32,903 bases of DNA from Pseudomonadota bacterium (lineage in GTDB: Bacteria; Pseudomonadota; Alphaproteobacteria; Rhizobiales; Beijerinckiaceae). The stretch is taken from assembly GCA_023423995.1 (NCBI GenBank), contig JAFAEL010000090.1, positions 1 to 32,903 of the forward strand. Direction: 5' to 3'. Positions 23,881-32,367 of the stretch are shown here, piece by piece; the first letter of the stretch is position 1, and the number at the start of each line of letters is the position of its first letter. The notes under the pieces were generated by a model. That model was not told where the DNA came from, made no database searches, and worked only from the letters and a program-made list of their open reading frames with translations. Made by a program: the position numbers and the translations under genes.

Positions 23881-24936
23881 CTAGTCGAACGGGAACACGC
23901 GCGACCAGTCGTTCTTCATGCTGATCACGGTCCAGCCCTTCTTCTTTGCCTCGTCGTAGAGAGCCGGCGTGAACGAACCGATCTTGCTGTCGGGCAGTCC
24001 CGAGGCGGGGCCGTAGGCGTATTCGCGCGCCGCATCGTCGTGCAGGAGCAGCATCCTCAGGCGGGCGCCACCCCCTGCGCCGGTCCATTCCAGCATCTGG
24101 CGGTCGCCGATCGAGTTGCCAAACGCCGCGACGGGGCGGCGACCGATCATCAGGTGCATTCCCTCGGGTTTGCCGGCCTTGTCGTTGTTGAGCAGGAGCT
24201 TCGGCTCCTTTGTCAGGATCGGCGTGCCATCCTTCGCGTAGCCATAGGTCGTGCCGCCCGCGGTCCCGACCACCTGCTCGGGCGGGATGCCGTAGACCTG
24301 ACCGGCGTATATCCGGACGAAGTCCTGGCCGCCCCCGGTCACGATGTAGGTCTTGTACCCGCTGTCGCGCAGGTAGCGGATGGCCTCCAGCATGGGCTGG
24401 TACACGAGCTCGGTATAGGGCCGGCCCCAGCGGGGATGCTTTGCCGCTCCGATCCAGTTCTTCGCCTCCGCGTGGAATTCTTCGACCGTCATTCCCGCAA
24501 GGGTAGCCGCCAGGATCTTTTCGAGGTCTCGGATCGGGAGCCTCGCCACCGCCTCGCGGTTGCCGGACAGCACGGTCTTGAAGGGCTCGACGTTCCTGAG
24601 CTCCGGCTTCTTCGCCACCACGGCCGGGACGCGGTCGAGGCAATAGACCACCTGCGTGTACATCGGGTGCTCCACCCAGAGCGTCCCGTCCTGGTCGAAG
24701 GCCGCGATGCGCTCCTCTGGAGGGAGATATGTCGGGCTCGATGGGTCGGTCGTCGCGCGCACGAAATCGAGGATCGCCTGCCGCGCCGGCCCCTCGTTCC
24801 AGGAGGGCAGCACGCCATCCGAAGAAGCCATCTGCGCGGAGGAGGGGATCGATGCTCCGGACAGGGCAGTTAGGAGGGCCGCTGTCGAGATCAGAACGCG
24901 GCGATTGATGCCCGCCGACGAAGTCACCGAATGCAT
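23881..24936 (-). CDS. Exported HAD-superfamily phosphatase
   Basis: A 351-residue hydrolase of the HAD superfamily, phosphoserine-phosphatase-like. The nucleophile motif is AAFDQDGTLW (Asp81 nucleophile, Asp83 acid/base), motif II is YIVTGGGQDF, and the Mg2+ motif is AFGNSIGDRQML. The N-terminus (INRRVLISTAALLTALSGAS) is a signal peptide with paired arginines, so export by Sec or Tat is expected and the enzyme acts on phosphate esters outside the cytoplasm. ATG 24936 has GAGGAGG six bases upstream and is chosen over much longer frames. It sits 26 bp after a sulfatase and six bp before the cytochrome, in one transcript. The substrate is unknown. Confidence 0.85.
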   Translation of the reverse strand: MHSVTSSAGINRRVLISTAALLTALSGASIPSSAQMASSDGVLPSWNEGPARQAILDFVRATTDPSSPTYLPPEERIAAFDQDGTLWVEHPMYTQVVYCLDRVPAVVAKKPELRNVEPFKTVLSGNREAVARLPIRDLEKILAATLAGMTVEEFHAEAKNWIGAAKHPRWGRPYTELVYQPMLEAIRYLRDSGYKTYIVTGGGQDFVRIYAGQVYGIPPEQVVGTAGGTTYGYAKDGTPILTKEPKLLLNNDKAGKPEGMHLMIGRRPVAAFGNSIGDRQMLEWTGAGGGARLRMLLLHDDAAREYAYGPASGLPDSKIGSFTPALYDEAKKKGWTVISMKNDWSRVFPFD

Positions 24937-24962
24937 GCGCACCTCCTCGAGATACGCGCCGG

Positions 24963-26552
24963 CTAGTTGCTGGACGGCGGGTTTCTGAGCTTCTCCATCA
25001 CCCGCTCGATCGAGAAAGATCCCGGCTTCTGCCGAGGCGGGAATTGCTGGAAGCTGGCCAGGTGCTGCGCGACCAGCGCCTGGGCAGGGACGAGCACGAA
25101 AGCATGCTCGACGAACCACCTCACGTAGTCGCCGGCCTCGTGCTGCGCCCGCTCGAAGGGGTCGGACCGAAGATTGAATAGGAGCGGCATCCGCAGCTCG
25201 AACATCGGCTGCGACCACACCTCGAGCCCATGGGCCTTCTGTTCCAGGAAGGCAGCCTTCCACTGCTCGAACCGCAGGCCCGCGAGGTTGCCGTCGTCCG
25301 TCCAGTAGAAGAACTCGCGGCGTTTGCTCGGGCCCTGGCGACTCAACAGCTCGCGCTGATCGTAGCCGTCCAGGTGAACTCGGAAGGTCTTGCCGGAGGC
25401 GTCATAGCCCTGCAGGAGCTTCTTCCCGATATCCGGCTCTCCGGCGGCGGCCACCAGCGTCGTCGCCCAGTCTTCGGCGGAGAAGATGTCGTTGATCTGG
25501 GTCCGCGGCGGCACGAGTGAGGGCCACCGGACCATAGCGGGGACGCGGTATCCCCCTTCCCAGTTCGTATTCTTTTCGCCGCGGAAGGGGGTGGTGCCGC
25601 CATCGGGCCACGAGAAGGTCTCCGCCCCGTTGTCGGTCGTGTAGATCACGATGGTGTTGTTGGCGATGCCGAGATCGTCGAGCTTCTTCAGAAGCTCCCC
25701 GACCTGCCCGTCATGCTCCACCATGCCATCGGGATAGATCCCGAGCCCGGTCTTTCCCTGGGACTCGGGCCGGAGCCGGGTCCAGATATGCATCCGGGAC
25801 GAGTTGAACCAGACGAAGAATGGGTTCCGGTCACTGTGCGCGCGGTCGATGAAGTTGATGGAGGCCTTGAGGAACTCGTCGTCGATGGTCTCCATCCGCT
25901 TCTTGGTCAGCGGGCCGGTATCCTCGCATTTCTGCTTGCCCCAAGGGCCGAAGCGAGGGTCCTCCCCGGCGGTGTCGGTGGCCGTGGCTACGCATTTGAG
26001 AACGCCACGCGGGCCGAACTGAGCCTTGAATGCCGGGTTCTTGGGATAGTCCGGGTGCTCGGGCTCGTCTTCCGCATTCAGGTGATAGAGATTGCCGAAG
26101 AACTCGTCGAAGCCATGCACGGTCGGCAGGAACTCGTTCCGATCGCCCAGGTGGTTCTTGCCGAATTGGCCTGTGACATAGCCTTGCGGCTTGAGGAGTT
26201 CGGCGATGGTCGGATCCTTGTCCGAAAGGCCTTCCTTGGCCCCCGGCAGTCCGACCTTCAGGAGGCCCGTCCGCATCGGGCTCTGCCCGGTGATGAAGGC
26301 CGCCCGTCCGGCCGTGCAGGATTGTTGGCCGTAATAATCGGTGAAGATCGCGCCCTCGTCCGCGATCCGGTCGATGTTGGGGGTGTGGTACCCCATCATG
26401 CCGCGGTTGTAGGCGCTGACGTTCCAGTAGCCGATGTCGTCGCCCATGATCACGAGGATGTTGGGCTTCTGCGGCTGTGCGAGCGCGGTGCCGGCGCATG
26501 CGGAGAGGATCGAGGCCAGCACACCCAGTCCGAGCTTCGCGACCGTTCTCAT
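24963..26552 (-). CDS. Secreted type I sulfatase (arylsulfatase), paralogue 1
   Basis: Alkaline-phosphatase-superfamily sulfatase of 529 residues. Metal-binding residues are Asp38-Asp39 (MGDDIGYW) and Asp307-Asn308 (TTDNGAE). The formylglycine cysteine is Cys79 in QQSCTAGRAAF, fitting the C-X-(P/A)-X-R rule, and active-site residues include Lys132/His134 (FGKNHLGD) and His255 (RMHIWT). The N-terminus could be a signal peptide cut after GTALA or a lipoprotein signal with lipobox LSAC at Cys19. It should hydrolyse sulfate (or related) esters in the periplasm or at the cell surface. No formylglycine-generating enzyme gene is nearby. It shares many identities with the next sulfatase and is followed 26 bp later by the phosphatase gene. 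Confidence 0.9.
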   Translation of the reverse strand: MRTVAKLGLGVLASILSACAGTALAQPQKPNILVIMGDDIGYWNVSAYNRGMMGYHTPNIDRIADEGAIFTDYYGQQSCTAGRAAFITGQSPMRTGLLKVGLPGAKEGLSDKDPTIAELLKPQGYVTGQFGKNHLGDRNEFLPTVHGFDEFFGNLYHLNAEDEPEHPDYPKNPAFKAQFGPRGVLKCVATATDTAGEDPRFGPWGKQKCEDTGPLTKKRMETIDDEFLKASINFIDRAHSDRNPFFVWFNSSRMHIWTRLRPESQGKTGLGIYPDGMVEHDGQVGELLKKLDDLGIANNTIVIYTTDNGAETFSWPDGGTTPFRGEKNTNWEGGYRVPAMVRWPSLVPPRTQINDIFSAEDWATTLVAAAGEPDIGKKLLQGYDASGKTFRVHLDGYDQRELLSRQGPSKRREFFYWTDDGNLAGLRFEQWKAAFLEQKAHGLEVWSQPMFELRMPLLFNLRSDPFERAQHEAGDYVRWFVEHAFVLVPAQALVAQHLASFQQFPPRQKPGSFSIERVMEKLRNPPSSN

Positions 26553-26650
26553 CGTGCACTCCCGGGGCTCGTGAGGCGGGGACAGATCCGTGACCCTCGG
26601 CAGGGGGCGAACTCGCGCTCGGGTTGTTCACGGCGCTGCCGAGGCCTCGG

Positions 26651-26673
26651 GGGGCAAGCCTTGGGCTAGCCCC
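26651..26673 (-). terminator. Hairpin between the two sulfatase genes
   Basis: GGGGC-A-AGCC-TTG-GGCT-A-GCCCC on the plus strand folds into a nine-pair stem with one A-A mismatch, 24 bp after the upstream sulfatase stop. It lacks a T-tract on either strand, so it may pause transcription or stabilise the upstream mRNA and not act as a full intrinsic terminator. Confidence 0.35.
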
Positions 26674-26696
26674 GCCTTCGACAGACAGGACGCGGG

Positions 26697-28415
26697 CTAG
26701 TCGCTGGCCTGGCGGGCGTTCGCCTTCTTGACCTCCTCCAAAACGCCGGTGAGGTTGTATGATTCCGGCGCCTGCAGGGGCGGGAAGTCCCTGTAGGTCA
26801 GCAGGTGCTGCAACCACAGCTGCTGACCGATAGGCAGCATGTTCCAGTCATACTGGAACGCGGTGACCGGGCCTCCGAGAGCACCGCCGAGGCTCATGGC
26901 CGTCTTCTGATCGATGCCGACCGCCTGCTCGAACGGATCGCGCTTGATGTTCTGCACGAGCGTGAAGTGGAAAGGCACGAGCGGCATGATCCAGCCGGCC
27001 GGCCCGGGCTGCGACATCGTATAGTACATCTTCCAGTTCTTGTAGCGGACCGCGGAGGGCGTCGCCCCCGAGAAATAGAAGAAGTGGTCGCGAGCCGATT
27101 TCGCTGATTTTCCTTCGAGAAGATCGCGCTGGTCGAAGCCGTCCAGCGTCGTCTTGACGATGCCGGGGTACTGCCCGGCTTCGATCTGGCGTTTGAGGCC
27201 GTCGCCCTTCGGCCCGCCGGCGATATCGACCAGCGTCGGCAGCCAGTCGAGCGCTGCGAACAGCTCGTTGCGCACAGTTCCCGGCCTGATCACGCCTGGC
27301 CAGCGGATCACCATGGGGGCCCGGTAGCCGCCCTCCCAGGCCTCGCCCTTCTGTCCCTTGAAGGGGGTCACGCCGCCATCCGGGAATGAGATCGCCTCCG
27401 CGCCATTGTCGGTCGTGAACACGACGATGGTGTTGTTGGCCTGCCCCATGTCCTCGAGCTTCTTCAAGACAAGGCCGATGTTGTCGTCGAGCTGCTTCAT
27501 GCCAGCTTCGTTGACGCCCCAATCCTTGCCGCCCCGCTCGCCGACCATGGCTTCGTATTTCGGTGGCAGCACGGTCACCACATGCATGCGGGCCGGGTTG
27601 TACCAGATGAAGAAGGGCTTGTTCGTCCTGCGGGGATCGTTCCGGTCGAGGAAGTCGACGACCTTGGCCGAGATTTCCTCATCGACCGTCTTGGAACGCT
27701 CCAGGGTGAGCGGTCCCACATCGCTGCACATCTGGTTGGCCGCGGTTCCGTCGGAGGAGCGGCAGGACAGGATGTTGCGCGGCGGCGTCAGGCACACGGT
27801 GGTCTTCGGGTCCACGGCGCCCGGGACCTCCGGAATGCCCGGGATCGGCGTATTCCTGCACGGAGGCGCGACAGCCTGCTGCGTCTCGGACTTGTTGATG
27901 TCCGGGAAACTGACCTGCTGCATGGCGTCGAGGTGGTACAGGTAGCCCCAGTATTCCTGGAAGCCATGCGCCGTCGGCAGGGAAGCCGTATGGTCGCCGA
28001 GGTGGTTCTTGCCGAACTCACCTGTGTTGTAGCCGAGGTCGAGCAGGAACTTGGCAAGAGCCGGCGTGCCGGGCTGGAGGTAGGATGGGCTGCCGGGCAG
28101 TTGCGGCGGGACCATGCCCGTGCGGAGCGGGTACATGCCGGTGAAGAAGGCATTGCGCCCAGACGTGCAACTCTGCATCGCGACATAGTCGACGAACATC
28201 GCGCCTTCTTGCCCGATGCGATCGATGTTCGGCGTCTCGCCCACCATCAAGCCGCGGTGATAGATGCTCGGCTGCATCCAGCCGATGTCGTCCCCCATGA
28301 TGAAGAGGATGTTCGGCTTCTGCGGAGGCGCCTGCGCGACCGCGGGTGTCGCAGCTGCAGCCGCAAAGACGAGAGCCGCCCCCCCGAATCCGATCGCCCA
28401 TCGCGCAAGTCTCAT
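26697..28415 (-). CDS. Secreted type I sulfatase (arylsulfatase), paralogue 2
   Basis: A 572-residue relative of the downstream sulfatase, with signal peptide IGFGGAALVFAAAAATPAVA. Metal residues are Asp42-Asp43 (MGDDIGWM) and Asp336-Asn337 (TTDNGAE); Lys136/His138 (FGKNHLGD) and His278 (RMHVVT) are kept. The cysteine to be converted to formylglycine is Cys83, but the motif is CTSGR, with serine where proline or alanine is expected. An extra region (about 180-232) contributes four cysteines (186, 208, 218, 230), perhaps two disulfides, and is absent or shorter in paralogue 1. It is separated from paralogue 1 by 144 bp with a hairpin. The substrate is unknown. Confidence 0.88.
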   Translation of the reverse strand: MRLARWAIGFGGAALVFAAAAATPAVAQAPPQKPNILFIMGDDIGWMQPSIYHRGLMVGETPNIDRIGQEGAMFVDYVAMQSCTSGRNAFFTGMYPLRTGMVPPQLPGSPSYLQPGTPALAKFLLDLGYNTGEFGKNHLGDHTASLPTAHGFQEYWGYLYHLDAMQQVSFPDINKSETQQAVAPPCRNTPIPGIPEVPGAVDPKTTVCLTPPRNILSCRSSDGTAANQMCSDVGPLTLERSKTVDEEISAKVVDFLDRNDPRRTNKPFFIWYNPARMHVVTVLPPKYEAMVGERGGKDWGVNEAGMKQLDDNIGLVLKKLEDMGQANNTIVVFTTDNGAEAISFPDGGVTPFKGQKGEAWEGGYRAPMVIRWPGVIRPGTVRNELFAALDWLPTLVDIAGGPKGDGLKRQIEAGQYPGIVKTTLDGFDQRDLLEGKSAKSARDHFFYFSGATPSAVRYKNWKMYYTMSQPGPAGWIMPLVPFHFTLVQNIKRDPFEQAVGIDQKTAMSLGGALGGPVTAFQYDWNMLPIGQQLWLQHLLTYRDFPPLQAPESYNLTGVLEEVKKANARQASD

Positions 28416-28610
28416 GGCTTCCTCCCCGATGCTGCGCGCGACAGGTATGACGCTGTCGGTGCGCGCCGGACCCCGCTGCCTGTTCGCCCCCTGGTTTTCG
28501 TGCGTGAGCAGAGCGGGGGGCTTTCCAGCCCCGTTCCATCCCGGCTCATGGTGCCCTTCGGTACGCGCCGCCTGCTTGACCGATTTGGACAGCAGGCCTG
28601 CAACGGCGCC

Positions 28611-28916
28611 CTACTGGCAGTCCGTGCAGATTGCGCCGCGCCCGATCAGGTTCTCGTCGATGCGACGTGCGCGCTGGTCCAGCTGCGCGTTCTCGGCCGC
28701 TTCATTGGAGATGCGGGGCGCAGCTCCGACGTCCAGGGGCGGCGTGGTGATGGATCGGCGCTCCATGCCCTGGAGATCCGCTTCGCTGGGAATGCGGATC
28801 TCCGCCTGGGCGAGTGTTTGCTCGGCCGATCGCCTGAAGCATTCGTCGGCGGAAGTCCCGGTCGCGACCGCCGCGAGCGTGAGAGCCGCGATGTAAGGTG
28901 TTGCTGAGGACGACAT
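28611..28916 (-). CDS. Small exported protein with C-terminal CxxC, unknown function
   Basis: A 101-residue predicted periplasmic protein at the head of the sulfatase cluster. The N-terminus (PYIAALTLAAVATGTSA) is a signal peptide, cut before DECFRR. The mature chain is mostly charged and probably helical (EQTLAQAEIRIPSEADLQGM, later NAQLDQRARRIDENL) and ends GAICTDCQ. The CxxC is three residues apart and has no histidine after it, so it is not a heme c site; it could bind metal or be a redox pair. It has no strong ribosome-binding site, which lowers confidence. The 195-bp gap to the sulfatase could include a second promoter. Confidence 0.55.
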   Translation of the reverse strand: MSSSATPYIAALTLAAVATGTSADECFRRSAEQTLAQAEIRIPSEADLQGMERRSITTPPLDVGAAPRISNEAAENAQLDQRARRIDENLIGRGAICTDCQ

Positions 28917-29006
28917 GGAGCGAAATCCGTCGGGTTATGGGCGGTGTTCGATCATCCACGCTGCCAAGGCTTGATCGGGTGGGACCTGGCGGAGGTTCGG
29001 CCGTGC

Positions 29007-29048
29007 GCGTCCGCTCGCGGACGCCAGCGCTGCCTTCGTGCACGAAGG
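29007..29048 (-). terminator. Tandem hairpins downstream of the serine protease gene
   Basis: Two perfect dyads follow the protease stop on the minus strand: the 16-bp palindrome CCTTCGTGCACGAAGG (29033-29048), then GCGTCCGC-TC-GCGGACGC (29007-29024, eight-bp stem). They probably mark the end of the protease transcript and separate it from the sulfatase cluster. There is no T-tract, so Rho-dependent or partial termination is possible. Confidence 0.4.
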
Positions 29049-29060
29049 GTCCCGGTCAGG

Positions 29061-29909
29061 TCACAGCAGGCGCTCTCTCAGGCTGTTCAGCAAGGAGGCG
29101 GGCACGGCGGTGTTCGTCGGGCTTCCCCAGGGGGTAGGCACCGCGGCCTTGTCCGGCGGGAGGAACGGGAGCGACGGGCCCGTCAGGAGGCCGTTCAGCA
29201 CCGCGAGCACGCTTCCGTCCCGGCAATCGAGAACCGGAGAGCCCGACGAGCCTGCATTGAGCAGGAAGCGATTGGTGCCCTGCACCTCGATGAAGGCCAG
29301 GCCGGCGAACTTGGCGCTGGCCTGCCGGCCCTCCCGCACGGTGCTGGGCGCGGCCTGCTTGCGCCCTCCGGGATACCCCAGCACCAGGACGGTTTCGTTC
29401 GGCTCCGGCCGCCTGTCGTTGGCTTCGAGCACCCGGGCGCTCGGGAACGGGCGTTCGAGCTCCAGTATCGCGACATCGTCCGCATCGCCGGCCGTGGTCG
29501 CGGTCCGAACGTCCGGTCTCCCGAAGGATTGCCGGCCAGGCAAGACGCGCACCCGCACGCGCAGCACGACGTCCGGCCGGCCATCCTCCATCGACTGACG
29601 CAGCTCCGCCTCGTCCCAGCCCTCGGGGAAGCGCGCCGCGAAATGCGCGGCAGTCACCAGGAGGCGGGGGGACACGTAGAACCAGGCGGTCGCGCGTTCG
29701 CCGATGACTTCCCCGTCCCACTCGCGCCTGGGGGTGCCGAGATAATGCGTGATGCTCACCACCGAGCGGGAAAGGACCGCGCTATCGACGCATGGTGCGG
29801 GGGTCTGGCCGGCAGAGCCGGGACAGGTCGCGGCGATCCAGAGGCTAATCGCGAGTGACGGGACCGCATTCGCCCGGGCCAATGCCCGGGCCGGCGCGGG
29901 ATGGCGCAT
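29061..29909 (-). CDS. Secreted trypsin-like serine protease
   Basis: A 282-residue S1-type (chymotrypsin-fold) protease with an N-terminal signal peptide (VPSLAISLWIAATCPGSAG). The catalytic triad is visible: His89 in LLVTAAHF, Asp145 in DADDVAILELE, and Ser222 in NAGSSGSPVLDC, matching GxSGxP. Cys40 and Cys229 could form a disulfide. It has no PDZ domain, so it is not a DegP/HtrA protein. ATG 29909 is chosen; TTG 29921 is an in-frame alternative four codons longer. It is probably monocistronic, ending in two hairpins. Substrates and link to the neighbouring cluster are unknown. Confidence 0.85.
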   Translation of the reverse strand: MRHPAPARALARANAVPSLAISLWIAATCPGSAGQTPAPCVDSAVLSRSVVSITHYLGTPRREWDGEVIGERATAWFYVSPRLLVTAAHFAARFPEGWDEAELRQSMEDGRPDVVLRVRVRVLPGRQSFGRPDVRTATTAGDADDVAILELERPFPSARVLEANDRRPEPNETVLVLGYPGGRKQAAPSTVREGRQASAKFAGLAFIEVQGTNRFLLNAGSSGSPVLDCRDGSVLAVLNGLLTGPSLPFLPPDKAAVPTPWGSPTNTAVPASLLNSLRERLL

Positions 29910-30561
29910 CGACCTACCCAATCTTCCGCTCTGGCGCCGCGGAACATCGGGTAACGGTGACGCGACAAGTCCAGGATTTCCGGATCAACCTGCTCGCCGG
30001 CAGAGAAGTTTCGATCCGCTTCCGGACAGAGAACACGTGCGACAGGGCGTGCGCCGCCCAGCCTGGGTCGGGGCACGTCGACTTAAGCGCTCCGCTCTCC
30101 GGCTAAAACTCTCAGCAGCTCGCCCGCTCATGGCTCGGGTCACGCACGCGGCGGGTCGCGGTTCGGCGTGGGCTTTACCGATCGAAACAGGCGTGAGGCT
30201 CACAGCTGAGCCCCTGCACGCGGCAGGAACAAAGGTCTTGTCGGCTATGTTCGCGCCTGAAGAAGCTCTACTCGATGTACGGCCACGTAAAAAACAGACA
30301 TAATCATTTCGTAAGCGGCAAATTTGCAACATCATATCCAAACAGGCGCCGGACGTTCTTAGAAACATGCTTGCGTGGTTGTCGCTTCGGGCTGCCGCCA
30401 TTACCCTGTCTTCGAGGTGATAAATTCCTCAACGCGACCTAGTCGGGCTTGAAGCGGGGATATTCGCAAAGGGGTGGGCGGCTGCGGATGCGCGATGCGT
30501 GCAGGCTCCGCAGGACCCGAGGCAAGCGGCCAGTCCCGAAGACCTAACTTTGGAGAGCAGA
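29910..30561. other. Long intergenic region upstream of the Porin_2 gene
   Basis: A 652-bp divergent gap with no gene I can support. The first ~350 bases are GC-rich with shadow frames only. From 30280 to 30450 the DNA is AT-rich (for example GTAAAAAACAGACATAATCA at 30279-30298), as expected for a strong porin promoter and long 5' leader. GGAGAG lies about six bases before the porin ATG. A small RNA in this region is possible but not shown. Confidence 0.5.
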
Positions 30562-32151
30562 ATGAAGCGCGTTAAGACCCTTCTCCTTGGGTCCGCGGCA
30601 GGTCTCTGCGCGGTTGCCGGGGCACAGGCGGCTGATCTTCCGGTTCAGAAGGCTGCGCCGGTCGAGTACGTCCGGGTGTGCACGGCGCACGGCGCCGGCT
30701 TTTTTTTCATTCCGGGTACTGACACATGCCTGCGGGTCGGCGGTCGCGCTCGTTTCGAGTATCAGTATTCGTCCCAGAACGCTCGCGCGACGGATGTCTC
30801 CAGCTGGCGCGGCCTGGGTCGCCTGAACATCGACGCCCGTACGGCGACACCCTACGGCACGCTGCGCGCCTTCATCCGCTTCGAGATCGCTTCCCGCACC
30901 GGCGGCTATCTGCGCTCAGGCACCCAGGAGCGCTTCGCCAACGCGTTCCCAGCGACGGGTATCGACACGGCTGGCCAGCTGCAGAAATACGTCGACGTCG
31001 ACAAGGCGTTCGTGCAATTCGCCGGCATCACGGCCGGTCGCGCGCAGTCGTTCTTCGATTTCTATGCCGGTGACCTCGAGCTGATCGGCTCGGGCCAGTA
31101 TTCGAATACCAACACCAACCTTCTCGCCTATACGGCGACTTTCGGCAGCGGGTTCACGGCCACGATCTCGATCGAGGACCCGATCTACCGTCGCGCTCCG
31201 GTCTTCGCTCAGGCTGCGCCTCTCTCGATGGGGCAGGGCAACGGCTTCGGCCCGGCCCTCGGGATCGCTGGCGTGTCGAGCATCGCGACGGGCTACTTCC
31301 CGGGCACGACGATCCCGACGGGCGGCATCGGGGTCAATGTCATCCAGAAGAACGACATGCCGGACTTCGTCGGCGCGCTCCGCTATGACAGCGCCTGGGG
31401 TTCGGCTCAGGTCATGGGCTCCGTGCACGAGATCAAGACGATCGGCCGGATCGGGACACCTGTCGCAGTCGGGCCCGATGCCGAATACGGCTGGGCGATC
31501 GGTGCAGGCGTGAAGGTCAACCTGCCGCAACTCGCCCCCGGCGACCAGCTGTGGCTGCAGGGTGCCTACGGCCAGGGCGCCGGCTCCTACACGGGCCTCT
31601 ATGGACCTCCCGGCGGCGACCTTGCCCTCAGCAACGTGACCAACAAGTTCCAGATCAATCAGGTCGACGCGGTCCTGCAGAACAACGGCCAGCTCAATCT
31701 GACTGAATCCTGGTCCGTGATGGGTGCTTTGCTGCACTATTGGTCGCCCGAGTGGCGCCAGGCCGTGTTCGCGACCTATGGTCAGCAGAATTTCGATCCG
31801 CGGCTGCGTAACAACAACTTCGGTCCGGTCGGCATCACGGGCGGTGCCCCGCTCGGCGCGACTGGCCCGGCCGGGCCCGGAGCGCCTTTTGTGAACGTGT
31901 TCAACCCGACGCTGATGAGCTACGATCAGTTCTACGGCGGCACGAACCTCATCTGGTCGCCGGTTCGCGATCTCGATATCGGCGTCGAGGTCGTCTACCA
32001 GCGCATCTGGCTGCCGCGCGCCGTCGCCAACAACAACCTCGGCACCTTCGCCCCGCTCGCTGGCGGCTTGGTGACGACAGGTGGCGCCGCTCGGGTGACC
32101 AGCTTCGACGACAACGTCATGGCCCGCATCCGCGTTCAGCGCGACTTCTGA
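30562..32151 (+). CDS. Porin_2-family major outer-membrane porin
   Basis: A 529-residue outer-membrane porin of the alphaproteobacterial Porin_2 family. The signal peptide (VKTLLLGSAAGLCAVAGAQA) is cut before ADLPVQ. The mature start has the family hallmark with paired cysteines: VEYVRVCTAHGAGFFFIPGTD, then TCLRVGGRARFEYQY (split here by one run). The rest is barrel strands and loops, with a Gly/Pro/Asn-rich loop at about 424-455 (NNNFGPVGITGGAPLGATGP), and it ends in phenylalanine (RVQRDF). It is a general diffusion channel for small solutes. ATG 30562 has GGAGAG upstream; in-frame starts upstream add no signal sequence. The 216 bp after its stop hold a 6-bp stem (32221-32239) but no clear intrinsic terminator. 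Confidence 0.93.
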   Translation: MKRVKTLLLGSAAGLCAVAGAQAADLPVQKAAPVEYVRVCTAHGAGFFFIPGTDTCLRVGGRARFEYQYSSQNARATDVSSWRGLGRLNIDARTATPYGTLRAFIRFEIASRTGGYLRSGTQERFANAFPATGIDTAGQLQKYVDVDKAFVQFAGITAGRAQSFFDFYAGDLELIGSGQYSNTNTNLLAYTATFGSGFTATISIEDPIYRRAPVFAQAAPLSMGQGNGFGPALGIAGVSSIATGYFPGTTIPTGGIGVNVIQKNDMPDFVGALRYDSAWGSAQVMGSVHEIKTIGRIGTPVAVGPDAEYGWAIGAGVKVNLPQLAPGDQLWLQGAYGQGAGSYTGLYGPPGGDLALSNVTNKFQINQVDAVLQNNGQLNLTESWSVMGALLHYWSPEWRQAVFATYGQQNFDPRLRNNNFGPVGITGGAPLGATGPAGPGAPFVNVFNPTLMSYDQFYGGTNLIWSPVRDLDIGVEVVYQRIWLPRAVANNNLGTFAPLAGGLVTTGGAARVTSFDDNVMARIRVQRDF

Positions 32152-32367
32152 TCCCAATCGCCCGTCACCCCGGTGCCCCGGCCGAATGACCGCGGCGACC
32201 GGCTACGACGGGCGCGTCAGCCGCCGCTATGGCCGGCGGCCGATCGGGTTGGCGAATCGATGCGGACTTCTCGCGTCAGCTGAAAGCTGTCGCCTCCCTT
32301 GAGGCGGCGCGACGTTCCGCCGATCGTCTTCCTGCCAGGCGCCGAACAGCCTTCAGATACGCCATCG

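Noticed and set aside
29749..30303. 184-codon plus-strand frame before the Porin_2 gene
   Set aside because: It overlaps the protease gene antisense, starts without a ribosome-binding site and shows no recognisable sequence; considered chance.
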